A DNA stretch of 64,000 nt. Source: Rickettsia hoogstraalii. Lineage in GTDB: Bacteria > Pseudomonadota > Alphaproteobacteria > Rickettsiales > Rickettsiaceae. The stretch is from contig NZ_CCXM01000001.1 of the NCBI RefSeq assembly GCF_000825685.1, forward strand, positions 434,001-498,000, read 5' to 3'. The position numbers and the translations under genes are program-made. The notes beneath the pieces were generated by a model. It saw only the letters and a program-made list of their open reading frames with translations, was not told the DNA's origin and did not search any database. Positions 46,995-58,696 of this stretch are shown piece by piece (position 1 is the stretch's first letter; each line of letters starts with the position of its first letter).

Positions 46995-47849
46995 TTAACA
47001 TTTACGGCAGTTAAAAATAAAGTCAAACGGATTGATTGCTTTGTTGTCTAGTAGAATTTCAAAATGCAAATGCTCACCCGTAGCATTACCGGTTTTTCCT
47101 TGTATACCGATAAATTGACCCCGCTTAATTTTATTTCCTTCCTTAACTGACATTTCCTTTAAATGAGCATATTTCGTAACAAATTTGCGTCCATGTTTAA
47201 TCTCAACAAAATTCCCGTAATCAGGTGCTCTAGCGGCTTTTATAACAATTCCGCTTGCTGCTGCATATATCGGTGCTGCTTTTTTAGCTTGTAAATCAAT
47301 ACCGCTATGGAAACATTTCTTTTTTCTTTTCTTTTTATGAGGACTTTTCCTAGTTCCGTAATGGCTAGTAATTTTCGGCTCATATTCCGGCATCATAAGC
47401 GGTATTGTACTAATTATTTTATCAAGCTTGGTTAATTCCGAGATATTATTCCTATGAGTTTGTTTTTTTGCAAAATAGCTAGCTTCCGGTTTAGAAAGAA
47501 ACTTATATTTTGAATTTAGTTTTGTTACAACTGCCTTTATATCAGCTATTTTTATTTCGGCTGCTTTATTAAATTCTGCCGGATTTTTATTATGGAATTT
47601 TTGTAGAAAAATCTTATTTTGTTTAGGGTTATTAATTATTAGACCTAAGTTTTTTGCATATATACATTTGCTATTTTTATTTGTTAAATCATACTGTACT
47701 ACTAAATCCGCATGACTGATTTTATATTTTTGCTTTAATTGAGATGAAGTTACAGAAAGTAAAGTAGTATCGCTAGACTCTTTAATACTGCTACAACCTT
47801 GAACAAGAAAAACTATAAGCAGTAAAAATATATATTTTTTAAAAGACAT
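46995..47849 (-). CDS. M23-family lipoprotein (NlpD-like)
   Basis: 284 residues. The lipoprotein signal ends FLVQGCSS, so the Cys at about 19 is probably lipidated. The middle has a degenerate LysM-like stretch (LKQKYKISHADLVVQYDLTN). The C-terminal LytM/M23 domain has HSGIDLQAKKAAPIYAAASGIV, YAHL and GEHLHFEILL, so the metal-binding H-x3-D and H-x-H residues appear to be kept. NlpD-type proteins either cut peptide cross-links or activate amidases at division. First gene of the operon with lpxK and lpxL. Confidence 0.87.
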   Translation of the reverse strand: MSFKKYIFLLLIVFLVQGCSSIKESSDTTLLSVTSSQLKQKYKISHADLVVQYDLTNKNSKCIYAKNLGLIINNPKQNKIFLQKFHNKNPAEFNKAAEIKIADIKAVVTKLNSKYKFLSKPEASYFAKKQTHRNNISELTKLDKIISTIPLMMPEYEPKITSHYGTRKSPHKKKRKKKCFHSGIDLQAKKAAPIYAAASGIVIKAARAPDYGNFVEIKHGRKFVTKYAHLKEMSVKEGNKIKRGQFIGIQGKTGNATGEHLHFEILLDNKAINPFDFIFNCRKC

Positions 47850-47921
47850 TAAAAGTAAATATACGTAAATTTTAAATTAAGAGATGCACTTAAATATTTC
47901 GTTAATTTTTCTAATTCCTCT

Positions 47922-48646
47922 TTATATATTTGGAGGATTAATTAACATTAACCCACACTTTACCATATTTTTATCATTATTTAAAAGCTCATATTCAATA
48001 ATTATAGTTTCTTTAAATCCGATATTCTTGTAGTTGTGGTAAAAATCACGGACTAAAGATAAATCTTTTATAGGATACCAAATTAAGACTGTATTATTAA
48101 GAACTCGTAGCTTAATTTTTTTAAGTGCTTCGAGCAATTTTTGAAACTCATTTTTGACCTCAAAAGGTGGATCAAGAAAAATTAATCCTCTATTTTCTTT
48201 AAACGGTAGAAAAGCTTCAATCGCATTATAAGCATCTAATTATAAGCATCTATATTATGCGTATTATTCGGTAGTAGTTTTTTTTAAAACTCAAGTAATC
48301 ACTTGGATGAAGCTCACAGGCAATTAAACGATCATTCGGTCGTAATAATTGTTTAATTATAAAAGGTGAACCGGGATAATAATTAAGACCTGCTAGATTT
48401 ACTATATTTAAGAAAGCCGTTAGAAACTCAGGAATAGGATTCGTAAGTTTTAATAATTTGTCAATGCCGTTATTACTCTCTAAAGTCTTAGAAGCCGCCT
48501 CTGAGTTTAAATCGTAAAGACCAAGACCCGCAAAAGCATCTAAACCGCAAAAGGTTTTTCTTAAGCTGTTCTAAAATGCTACTTAGCACTAAATGCTTGA
48601 CTATATCAGCAAAATTGCCTGCATGATAAATATGACGATAGTTCAA
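47922..48646 (-). pseudogene. rlmJ: Broken 23S rRNA adenine methyltransferase (RlmJ)
   Basis: Pieces on the minus strand reconstruct the RlmJ family, which methylates A2030 of 23S rRNA. The start NYRHIYHAGNFADIVKHLVLSSILEQL (TTG 48646) is followed after frameshifts by DAFAGLGLYDLNSEAASKT, PGSPFIIKQLLRPNDRLIACELHPSDY, the catalytic GLIFLDPPFE (D-P-P-F) and a C-terminal LNNTVLIWYPIKD...GLMLINPP. A tandem duplication of TATAAGCATCTAAT near 48228-48256 and further indels break the frame. The gene is dead. Confidence 0.88.
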
Positions 48647-48648
48647 AA

Positions 48649-48823
48649 TTATAAACCGTATTTCTTTTTTAACAATTCTGTTACTTCTTCTGAAGTAAGA
48701 AGTTTATCACTATTATTATTTCTTCTTGCTAAAGCAATTTCTGCATCTTCTCTATTTTCTTTTAATTCACGTAAGTAATTCTTAATTTCCACCCATATTA
48801 ATTGAGCTTTACTAGCCATAAAA

Positions 48824-48831
<8 letters not shown>
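48649..48831 (-). CDS. Small hypothetical protein behind the Fic relic
   Basis: 60 residues, charged and helical (MASKAQLIWVEIKNYLRELKENREDAEIALARRNNN...EEVTELLKKKYGL). Its ATG at 48831 overlaps the TAG that ends the RhuM-Fic relic, so it is the next gene of that former operon. The C-terminal EEV-x-ELLKKKYGL tail is like those of small antitoxins, but no family can be named. The better internal start may be ATG 48819 (MASKAQ). It could be a leftover of a broken module. Confidence 0.45.
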
Positions 48832-51746
<2,915 letters not shown>

Positions 51747-51754
51747 CTACTCGA

Positions 51755-51948
51755 TGTCATTCCCACGTGGCGTTGTTGCGTGGATCAATTTCGCCTCTGT
51801 CATCCCGTGGCTTGACCACGGGATCCAGTTAAAAATACTAAAATTATTAGTATTTTTTATTGTTTTTATGGACCCCGTGGTCAAACGAACTAGGTGACAC
51901 AGTGGATTTTACCGATCTACGCAACAATGCCACGCGGGAATGACATCG
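51755..51948. repeat. Three-layer nested palindromic elements
   Basis: Outer TGTCATTCCCACGTGG / CCACGCGGGAATGACA, middle CGTTGTTGCGTGGATCAATT / CGATCTACGCAACAATG, and inner GTCATCCCGTGGCTTGACCA ... AACTAGGTGACACAG. It shows two successive insertions into older repeats, between ligA and tgt. Confidence 0.85.
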
Positions 51949-51986
51949 AACAGGTTTTTCTAGGTCATATGATAAAACAAACCCTC

Positions 51987-53072
51987 TTAAGAATCAAAAT
52001 CAAAATCTTTACCTAGTTTAATATATTCTCTAATGCGGCTCATGAGGTTTTGAAAATATGTTAGATTATGCCACGTCATTAACATTGCTCCAAGTATTTC
52101 ACCGATTCTAACTAAATGATGCAGATAAGCTTTACTATAGTTTTTACAAGCAGGGCATAGGCAATCATGTTCAAGCGGCTCGTTATTATCGGCATATTTG
52201 CTATTGCGGATATTTACCGTGCCGTATTTGGTAAAAGCCTGACCGTTACGACCTGAACGTGTTGGGATTACACAGTCAAACATATCTATACCTCGGCGTA
52301 CAGCACCGATAATATCAGCAGGCTTACCGACTCCCATTAAATAGCGCGGCTTATTTTGCGGTAGAAAATCGGGAGCATAATCAAGTACTTTAAACATAAG
52401 CTCCTGCCCTTCGCCTACTGCAAGCCCGCCTATAGCATAACCCTCAAAATCGAGTCCTACTAAATCTTTAGCTGACTCCTCACGTAATTCTTCGTAAACA
52501 CTACCTTGAATAATACCGAATTGTGCATATCCATCTCGTTTAACAAAAGCATTGCGCGATCTATTCGCCCATCTAGTCGTAAGCTGCATAGAAGTTTTAG
52601 CTTCTTCAAAGGTTGCAGGGTAAGGCGTACATTCATCAAAAGCCATAGTGATAGTACTACCGAGTAAATGTTGTATTTCGGTAGAACGCTCAGGCGTTAA
52701 CATATATTTATCACCGTTAATATGAGAGCTGAAACTTACTCCCTCTGCAGTTATTTTGCGTAACTTCGATAACGACATTACCTGAAAACCGCCGGAATCG
52801 GTTAATATCGGCTTATCCCAATTCATGAATTTATGCAAACCGCCAAGGTGTGCTATACACTCGGCACTTGGCTGAAGCATTAAATGATAAGTATTGCCAA
52901 GGAGTATATCTGCTCCCGTTTCAACTACTGATTCAGGTAGCATTGCCTTAACAGTGCCTCTAGTCCCGACCGGCATAAAAGCAGGAGTGCGAATCTCTCC
53001 ATGTGCAGTTGTTATAACACCGCTTCTAGCTTTTTTATTCTGATGATGAATATTAAAAGAAAATTTTGACAC
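51987..53072 (-). CDS. tgt: tRNA-guanine transglycosylase
   Basis: Exchanges guanine at the wobble position of Asp, Asn, His and Tyr tRNAs for a queuosine precursor. Active-site markers are [11 protein letters not shown], the second catalytic Asp region [18 protein letters not shown], and the zinc site [19 protein letters not shown]. The length of 361 residues is typical of the bacterial enzyme. One substrate tRNA (tRNA-His) and the pathway gene queC are also in this window. Confidence 0.97.
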   Translation of the reverse strand: MSKFSFNIHHQNKKARSGVITTAHGEIRTPAFMPVGTRGTVKAMLPESVVETGADILLGNTYHLMLQPSAECIAHLGGLHKFMNWDKPILTDSGGFQVMSLSKLRKITAEGVSFSSHINGDKYMLTPERSTEIQHLLGSTITMAFDECTPYPATFEEAKTSMQLTTRWANRSRNAFVKRDGYAQFGIIQGSVYEELREESAKDLVGLDFEGYAIGGLAVGEGQELMFKVLDYAPDFLPQNKPRYLMGVGKPADIIGAVRRGIDMFDCVIPTRSGRNGQAFTKYGTVNIRNSKYADNNEPLEHDCLCPACKNYSKAYLHHLVRIGEILGAMLMTWHNLTYFQNLMSRIREYIKLGKDFDFDS

Positions 53073-53115
53073 TAATAATCACTTATTTTTAAAAGCAATA
53101 TCTTAGCATACTATA

Positions 53116-53170
53116 GGACTGTTAACAAAATAATTTTAAAGCTAATTAAAGCTATTTTGCTAACGGCTCT
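53116..53170. repeat. Short inverted repeat (GTTAACAAAATA type)
   Basis: GGACTGTTAACAAAATAATT and AGCTATTTTGCTAACGGCTC form a hairpin of about 55 bases, a shortened relative of 23757-23918. It lies between the tgt start and the end of a broken gene. Confidence 0.65.
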
Positions 53171-53175
53171 ATAAT

Positions 53176-53575
53176 TTATCCTGGAATATAAAAATTAAGA
53201 TTAAAGGTCGCAATACTTAAAAAATCATCAAGCATTGAACCACAAAGTTTTAACTCAGTATAAGATTTATTATATATTTCCGTTTTAATCAGTCCAAGTA
53301 AATATAAAGTCCCAATTACTGAAAAGAGAACTATACTGTTTGGAGTGTTTAATAATTTATCTTCAATAAAAGCAGCAATGGTTCCTTTAGGCTCGTGTAC
53401 GATTTGAGCAACTAGCTCTCTTAAAATAGCATGATCAAATGAGCTTTGCTCTAAGATTTTTAATATAGTGAAATTATTTTGCCGACAATATGAATTAAGG
53501 AGTTCTCTACGACGCTTACGATCTTCAGAATTTGAAAGTGGTGTTAGAAAGATTATTTTTTTTAGTGGAAGTCAT
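53176..53575 (-). pseudogene. Unknown ~132-aa protein, frameshift in A8 run
   Basis: From ATG 53575 the sequence reads MTSTKK, then an A8 run (T8 at 53557-53564 on the plus strand). Removing one base opens the frame to IIFLTPLSNSEDRKRRRELLNSYCRQNNFTILKILEQ...LNLNFYIPG and stop 53176. The start weakly recalls the N-terminal strand of serine resolvases followed by a helix, but the usual catalytic pattern is absent and I do not assign it. The C-terminal half (NTPNSIVLFSVIGTLYLLGLI) is hydrophobic. Confidence 0.55.
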
Positions 53576-53609
53576 TTTGATTTGCCCCGTTTAGTTAAAC
53601 TTAGATTTT

Positions 53610-53850
53610 TAAGTTCTAACCACCACAAAATATTTTATGGTGGTTGGGGAGTTCAAAGAAACCGCGACTAACAGTTTACAATAGATTTTAAGCTTAAAGT
53701 AACCCTTAAGCTCTGGACATGTCTATCGTCATCCCCAACCATAAGTGATGAGGATTGCACCATTTTATGGCTGATGCATATACCATAATCGCAAAAGGCT
53801 TTGAAACCCCGAAATAGCATTTTTCTATTTCGAGTATAATTCTATATATA
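53610..53850. other. Structured intergenic region of unknown role
   Basis: Contains an AACCACC...GGTGGTT hairpin (53618-53644), a second CCCCAACCATAAG copy near 53733, a TAAGC/GCTTA hairpin near 53692-53712, and CGAAATAG-CATTTTT-CTATTTCG near 53812-53832. Protein coding is poor in all frames. It could be a leader or small RNA of the minus-strand relic gene, or a worn repeat. Confidence 0.35.
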
Positions 53851-53875
53851 ACTTCCCAAAAAAGTCAATTAATAC

Positions 53876-54226
53876 TTAAGTTTTATTATTTTTTTCCTTT
53901 TCTAATCTAGTTTGTACCTCTATAAGCTTTTGGCAAAATGCGATAAAATTCCTCGCTGCTTGTCGTGCTTGTCCTTCTGTGATTTCACCGTTATAAGCAT
54001 TGTAAATAGCTTTAACTACATTATTAAATTGGCATTGCTAACTAAAGAGAAATGTCATACCGTGGCTTGTCCACGGTATCCAGGAAAACAACTTAAAATA
54101 CTAGATGTTTAGGTATTTTTTTTGGATCCCGTGAATAAATCACGGGATGACATTGAGTTTTTTTATTATTATCTCTCTTTAGTTAGCAATGCCTTTAAAT
54201 TTTTCTTTTATTGTTTTTTTATTCAT
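53876..54226 (-). pseudogene. Small helical-protein gene split by palindromic insertion
   Basis: ATG 54226 opens MNKKTIKEKFKGIAN and then hits TAA inside a palindromic element (54031-54193). Past the element the frame QFNNVVKAIYNAYNGEITEGQARQAARNFIAFCQKLIEVQTRLEKEKNNKT runs to a stop at 53876. The two parts together give a helical protein of about 62 residues. The insertion brings an in-frame stop, unlike the tolerated inserts in ccmF. No family recognised. Confidence 0.6.
54031..54193. repeat. 163-bp palindromic element with 19-bp perfect arms
   Basis: Arms GGCATTGCTAACTAAAGAG and CTCTTTAGTTAGCAATGCC are exact complements. Inside are GTCATACCGTGGCTTGTCCA and ATAAATCACGGGATGACATT arms. It interrupts a small gene. 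Confidence 0.85.
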
Positions 54227-54428
54227 AATGTTATTCTTTTCTGTTAATGATAATTTTTTCAACTCTAAATAATTATATTTATAGGTGAATTAAATTTATA
54301 TAACTATAATTATTGCAATCAATAATTATAGTTATTGACTTATTTTAATTACTTCTATAGATTACTTCTCTTAAATGATAATTAAACTCTGTCATTCATA
54401 ATATAATCTAATTTTTAAGAGTTAAAAT

Positions 54429-54590
54429 ATGAAAAATAAAGAAGAAGAAACTTTAACCTCTGAGTTAATAATAGATGAAGAGGAGGAAAAGCGTTTAAAA
54501 GCTCAAAATGCAAGGAAAGAGCTTAAGTTAATATTAATAACATTTGCTATTATTTTCACTAGTTTTTTAACTTTTTGTTATCTTTTTTAA
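54429..54590 (+). CDS. Small single-pass membrane protein, 53 aa, possibly frameshifted
   Basis: MKNKEEETLTSELIIDEEEEKRLKAQ... is an acidic N-terminal part followed by one membrane segment (LILITFAIIFTSFLTFCYLF) and a stop. The stop comes from a T6 run (54583-54588); with five T the frame would go on as NYIEEKAAEYKLQQEQEAKVNNKTE to TGA 54664-54666. The longer version, a bitopic protein with a charged coiled tail, looks like the original. A short protein may still be made. Function unknown. Confidence 0.5.
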   Translation: MKNKEEETLTSELIIDEEEEKRLKAQNARKELKLILITFAIIFTSFLTFCYLF

Positions 54591-54795
54591 CTATATAGAA
54601 GAAAAAGCAGCAGAGTATAAATTACAGCAAGAACAAGAAGCAAAAGTAAATAATAAAACAGAATGAAGTTGTTTAAATACAATGTAATCAAAAGTTATTA
54701 ATCTATTTAGAGTTAAAAAATTATTTGTTATTGCAATTTTTTAACTTTTGCTTTAATTGCAATCAACTATTATTAATATAAATAAAATAACTTTT

Positions 54796-55527
54796 ATGGA
54801 AGATATAAGCTCTTGGAAAGAAAAGTTTGAAATTTGCATTTACGCTGAAAAGCTGATTGATAAACTCGAATATTTAAACGATAAAGTAAAAAATCCCGTT
54901 GATATAGAAGAAGTCAAAAAAGGTATCTACTACGCCCGTAAACATCACGGCTTGCAAATGCGTCAATCGGGCGATCCTTACTACTCTCACCCAATTGAGG
55001 TAGCGATTATGCTTGCGGAGTTTGTAGCAGACGAAGCCCCTAAGCTTTTTACTTCTAATATGATAAATACTGCTCTACTTCACGATACTATTGAGGATAC
55101 AGAGCTTACTGAAAAGATGATCATCAAAATTTTTGGTAAAGAAATAGCAAAACATGTAGAAGGTTTAACTAGAATCAAACCTTATGGAAAAATCAGTGCC
55201 GAGGAAAGCTTAAACCTGTTAATCAAACAAAAAAGATATGATACCGCACTTATAAAATTATTTGATCGTATTCATAATGTACAAACATTAGCAGCTAAAT
55301 CACCTGAAAAAGCAAAGAAGATCATTTTGGAAACATTTAAGAAATTTCTAGTTGTTGCTATACATTTAGAGTGTTATGAAATTGAAGAAAAGTTTAATGA
55401 AATTTGCTATAGGTTTTTATACAAAGACAAATTTTCTCAACAAAAACAAATATCATTATTCACCATGAATAACCTGCTTCTTTTTCCAACTTTTGAAAAT
55501 GATTTAGACCAAACATACAAATTATAA
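54796..55527 (+). CDS. Stand-alone SpoT-type (p)ppGpp hydrolase domain protein
   Basis: 243 residues with the HD-type hydrolase domain of SpoT. Markers are GIYYARKHHGLQMRQSGDPYYSHPIEVA, the metal-binding HD-x-x-ED as LLHDTIEDT, and KLFDRIHNVQTLAAKSPEK. No synthetase, TGS or ACT domains follow, so it resembles a small alarmone hydrolase made by splitting spoT. I prefer ATG 54796 (MEDISSWKEKF) over an upstream TTG at 54757. The matching synthetase-only gene is at 40962-41567. It ends within the 3' end of the opposing MFS relic. Confidence 0.87.
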   Translation: MEDISSWKEKFEICIYAEKLIDKLEYLNDKVKNPVDIEEVKKGIYYARKHHGLQMRQSGDPYYSHPIEVAIMLAEFVADEAPKLFTSNMINTALLHDTIEDTELTEKMIIKIFGKEIAKHVEGLTRIKPYGKISAEESLNLLIKQKRYDTALIKLFDRIHNVQTLAAKSPEKAKKIILETFKKFLVVAIHLECYEIEEKFNEICYRFLYKDKFSQQKQISLFTMNNLLLFPTFENDLDQTYKL

Positions 55528-56845
55528 GTAATGGAACCATCACAACAAACAAACCATATTGACCCAAATATTTTGTTAAATATATAATTCCAAACGAAGT
55601 AATTATATACATTAAGGCTCTAGAAACAGCATATATCATACTACTATAAGTAAAGCGTTTAAAAACCGGAAAATGCCTAAAAAAGATTGAAACAGCAGGA
55701 ACAGTATCAAATGAACATATTATCAAACCTATTTGAATTAAAAGAAGTTGGAAAGGTGTAGTTGTACTTTTTAAAAGGTATGGTGAAAATAGAATAAATA
55801 TAAAAAGCAACGCTAATTTTACTCTAAGAATTTTTAAAGGATATATTTTATAACTTAGAAAACATATTAAAGACATACTAGCTAGGTGGAACATTGAAAT
55901 AATAAAATTATGATGAATAACCTGAGCTGCACTATATCCAAATGAATTCTTTAAAACTTCACCACAAGTAATATAAGTATAGTAGAAACATATGGGCCAA
56001 GCACAGCTCATTATGAAAAAATATATAGTTGTTTTCTTATTAGGTTTTTGGTTAAAAATCTCATCGTTTTTTAATTCTTTTTTGTCGATATTTGCTTTTT
56101 CATATTTTCGTAAAAGTCTAGCACTTGCATCTACAAAATCAGGTGTTTCTCTAAGATGAGTTCTAGCGTAACCTCCCACAACTGCAATAATTGCACCTAT
56201 CCAAAAGGCAAGACGCCAATTAAATCCTTGAGTAGTAACCAAAGATGCTATAGCTAAAGCCGCAGTTGTCCCAATTACTGATGCTACGGCGATAAAAGAA
56301 ACTACAGGATATTGTATAGGTGGTTTTGTAATTTCAGTTAAATAAAGTTCTGCTCCTACTATTTCACCTACAGAAGCCATACCTTGAATTGCTCGGCAAA
56401 TTGTGATTAATACAGCAGCAAAATAACCTACACTTGTTCATAAGTAGGAGCATTCGCCATAATTATACAGGATAAAGCCATTAAGGTAGTTGTCATAATA
56501 ACAGTAGATTTTCGTCCTAATTTATCACCTATTCGACCGAAAACATATGCTCCTAGTGGTCTAAATATAAAGGTAGAACAAAAGGGTAAAGGCAGAGAGA
56601 AGAGAAGCTGCACTAGAATCATATTTAGGAAAGAACAATTCATTTAACAATACTGCTAAATGGACATACAACATTAAATCAAAATACTCAAGAAAAGTAG
56701 CTGTAGATAAAATTCCTGTGGCTTCTTTTTGTTCTCTTGTTAAGCTTCTCTGTTCTTTTTCATAGCCTAGCATAAATTTTTTACAAAAAATTAAATTGTA
56801 AAGAAACTTATACTGTTTTATATAAAAGTCAATAGGAAATTTCAC
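55460..56845 (-). pseudogene. Broken ProP-type MFS transporter
   Basis: Three pieces in different frames restore a ProP-type transporter: ATFLEYFDLMLYVHLAVLLNELFFP; then STFIFRPLGAYVFGRIGDKLGRKSTVIMTTTLMALS; then CRAIQGMASVGEIVGAELYLTEITKP and the remaining eight or so membrane segments. One break is near 56600. The other, near 56428, looks like a doubled GT after the Glu-Gln codons (EQ then VGYFAAVLITICRAIQG in the shifted frame). The last 306 residues stay open from ATG 56380 but lack the first four membrane segments. Considered dead; the intact relative is at 872-2221. Confidence 0.87.
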
Positions 56846-56884
56846 TTTACACGATAAATAAGAAAATGAAGTGCAACTTAATAT

Positions 56885-56990
56885 ACTTCGTGGATTGAAT
56901 AAGATTTTTTAAAGAATAGTTAATCCTATTTCAAAAAAATCTTATAATTTGCAGCAAAAAAGAATTTAATTATTTATTAGCACAATAAAT
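56885..56990. repeat. Partial copy of AT-rich inverted-repeat family
   Basis: AATAGTTAATCCTATTTCAA followed by AAATCTTATAATTTGCAGCA is shared with 23757-23918 and in part with 27557-27712. One end is missing. The rest of 56846-57132 has nothing recognisable. Confidence 0.6.
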
Positions 56991-57132
56991 ATGTGATAAA
57001 TAAACTAATTGAAAGAAAAAAATGAGTAATATATAGTAATGGTTCATTTTTAGATTGAAAAGCAAAAAATACTATACTATCGTTGGTAGTTATAATTAAA
57101 TATATTAAAAATATGCTTTTTCAATCACTAAA

Positions 57133-57456
57133 ATGATTAAATCATATTTTAAGTTGAAAACTGCAAGATCGTTATCATATGAAGAACTTCAAAATGATCA
57201 GCAATTAAGCGAATTATTTGGAGATTCTTTAAACTATTTTATTGATAATTTTATAACAAAATCTGATAAATCAGTTGTAGCAAATAAAGCGTTTAGTATA
57301 CAAGATGAATATAACAATACTCATAAATTATATGCGTTTTTAGAGAAAAATAAAATATCGGACAAAACACATCAAATGCTTATATATGTTAAAGTACCTT
57401 ATATAATGACCAAAGACGACGAAGAAAGCTTAAACACTTTCAATAAACTTGGCTAA
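57133..57456 (+). CDS. Hypothetical protein, 107 aa
   Basis: 107 residues, mostly helical and charged, with no signal peptide or membrane segment (SLSYEELQNDQQLSELFGDSLNYFIDNFITKSDKS...). Not recognised. Codon use is like its neighbours. The region after the stop (57457-57540) has a weak continuation in another frame (SELDEANKTELFKAR), so the gene may be a truncated form of something longer. Confidence 0.5.
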   Translation: MIKSYFKLKTARSLSYEELQNDQQLSELFGDSLNYFIDNFITKSDKSVVANKAFSIQDEYNNTHKLYAFLEKNKISDKTHQMLIYVKVPYIMTKDDEESLNTFNKLG

Positions 57457-57548
57457 GATAATGTAGATTTTCCAAAATCAAAATCAGAACTCAAATAACA
57501 AGTTTAAAAGTGAGCTTGACGAAGCGAATAAGACAGAGTTATTTAAAG

Positions 57549-57573
57549 CTCGGTTTAGAATACCTAAACCGAG
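57549..57573 (-). terminator. Hairpin after the 135-aa membrane protein gene
   Basis: CTCGGTTTAG and CTAAACCGAG make a perfect 10-bp stem with a 5-base loop. It lies 10 bases after the stop of the minus-strand gene; the T-tract after it is poor (CTTTAAAT), so termination strength is uncertain. Confidence 0.5.
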
Positions 57574-57583
57574 AAATAAATTA

Positions 57584-57991
57584 CTACTTACCTAAAAGTG
57601 GATGTGGATGATGTGGATATGTAACATTTTTTAAGAATTTTCTTTTAATATAAGTACATACTAAAAATGTCAGTATGGTACTTGGAACATAGCGAATTAT
57701 CGTAGGTAAATATCTTATTAAGGTCTTAGTTGAGACTAAGTCAGTAAACGGCGTACTTATGCTCTCTACTAACTCTCTACTTTTTGATCTTAAACAATCT
57801 AAAGTACGATATCTATTTTTGTATTTTAAATAACATCTAACAGCTTCAATAACCATAGAAGATATAATAGAAATTATTCCGCTTTGCATAAGAAAATAAA
57901 ATTCCATACTATCCGAACAATAACAATAATTAGCAATAATTATTAAAACTAAACCTAGAATATTAAAAAAAATAGACAAATGGTTTGCCAA
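57584..57991 (-). CDS. Hypothetical membrane protein, 135 aa
   Basis: 135 residues with two N-terminal membrane segments (IFFNILGLVLIIIANYCYC; FLMQSGIISIISSMVIEAV), a polar middle rich in R, S and T (NRYRTLDCLRSKSRELVES), and a further hydrophobic helix (YVPSTILTFLVCTYI), ending with a His/Pro-rich tail (YPHHPHPLLGK). No family recognised. A perfect hairpin follows its stop. Confidence 0.6.
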   Translation of the reverse strand: MANHLSIFFNILGLVLIIIANYCYCSDSMEFYFLMQSGIISIISSMVIEAVRCYLKYKNRYRTLDCLRSKSRELVESISTPFTDLVSTKTLIRYLPTIIRYVPSTILTFLVCTYIKRKFLKNVTYPHHPHPLLGK

Positions 57992-58091
57992 GAGATTTTA
58001 ACATTGAATTACCTATTTCATAAGAATAGCGAGCAACACGCCTGCACCAAAAGCGTAGGCGAGATTCCGCAAAGGGTGGTCACGTGTCGAC

Positions 58092-58301
58092 TCACATAAA
58101 TCCGCTAACATTAGCCTTACCTTTATCTATTCCTTTATCTTTATAATGTTGTTCCATAACGGATGATAAATTACCTAACTGCTCATCTAGAATATCTCCG
58201 GATTTACCTTTTAAATTACGTAATCTTGAAACTAAGCTTTCAATATCTTTTTTGATACCTTCGACATCTTCTTTAGCAGAGTTTGAATTTGATTCTTTCA
58301 T
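58092..58301 (-). CDS. Small helical hypothetical protein, 69 aa
   Basis: 69 residues, polar and helical with heptad-like spacing (EDVEGIKKDIESLVSRLRNLKGKSGDILDEQLGNLSSVMEQHYKDKG). The start region AAAGGAG-TAAATT-ATG gives a good ribosome-binding site. The pattern recalls DUF883/ElaB-type ribosome-linked proteins in length and helix content but lacks their C-terminal membrane segment here, so no assignment is made. Confidence 0.6.
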   Translation of the reverse strand: MKESNSNSAKEDVEGIKKDIESLVSRLRNLKGKSGDILDEQLGNLSSVMEQHYKDKGIDKGKANVSGFM

Positions 58302-58400
58302 AATTTACTCCTTTATTAGTTTACATTTTGTTAAGCAAATTACTTTGCTTACAATTATAAGATACTCCTCTTGTAAACACTTTACAATAGCTTAAACAAT

Positions 58401-58429
58401 AAAAAAACCGAATCTAGTTTAGATTCGGC
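58401..58429 (-). terminator. Rho-independent terminator on the minus strand
   Basis: CCGAATCTA-AAC-TAGATTCGG followed by TTTTTTT is a textbook terminator. It would end the sspB-rnhA-NDUFA12-mlaD transcript, but a palindromic element (58470-58696) now lies between it and mlaD. Confidence 0.8.
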
Positions 58430-58469
58430 TGAATTTAATGATTTTTTATTTCGTATTACTTCTACTTTC

Positions 58470-58696
58470 ATAATACCAGACATTTTTTATTCTATGCCAT
58501 TCCCGCGAAAGCGGGAATCCAAAAAAAAGTATAAATACAGCAAATTTTTTAAATTAAAAGCTCGATTTATCTCGCTTTATGATGGATTCCCGCTTTCGCG
58601 GGAATGACAGCGAGTAGGTTTTTCGATCCATGCAACAAAACCCTACTTTTAGCTAGGATGACATCGAGATCTTTTTAAAGAATGTCCGGTACTATA
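58470..58696. repeat. Palindromic element with TATAGTACCGGACA-type ends
   Basis: Ends ATAATACCAGACAT and ATGTCCGGTACTAT surround ATGCCATTCCCGCGAAAGCG ... CTTTCGCGGGAATGACAG. The end sequence matches that of the mobile copy at 17069-17260. It abuts the mlaD stop codon. Confidence 0.85.

Noticed and set aside
53176..53575. Serine resolvase identity for the frameshifted unknown gene
   Set aside because: The first strand and helix look vaguely similar, but the catalytic Ser context and downstream motifs are not visible.
53468..53671. 67-codon plus-strand frame
   Set aside because: Antisense of the broken gene at 53176-53575, which has the better composition and a consistent frame after one indel.
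53912..54112. 66-codon plus-strand frame running into a repeat
   Set aside because: Antisense of the split helical-protein gene and its palindromic insert.
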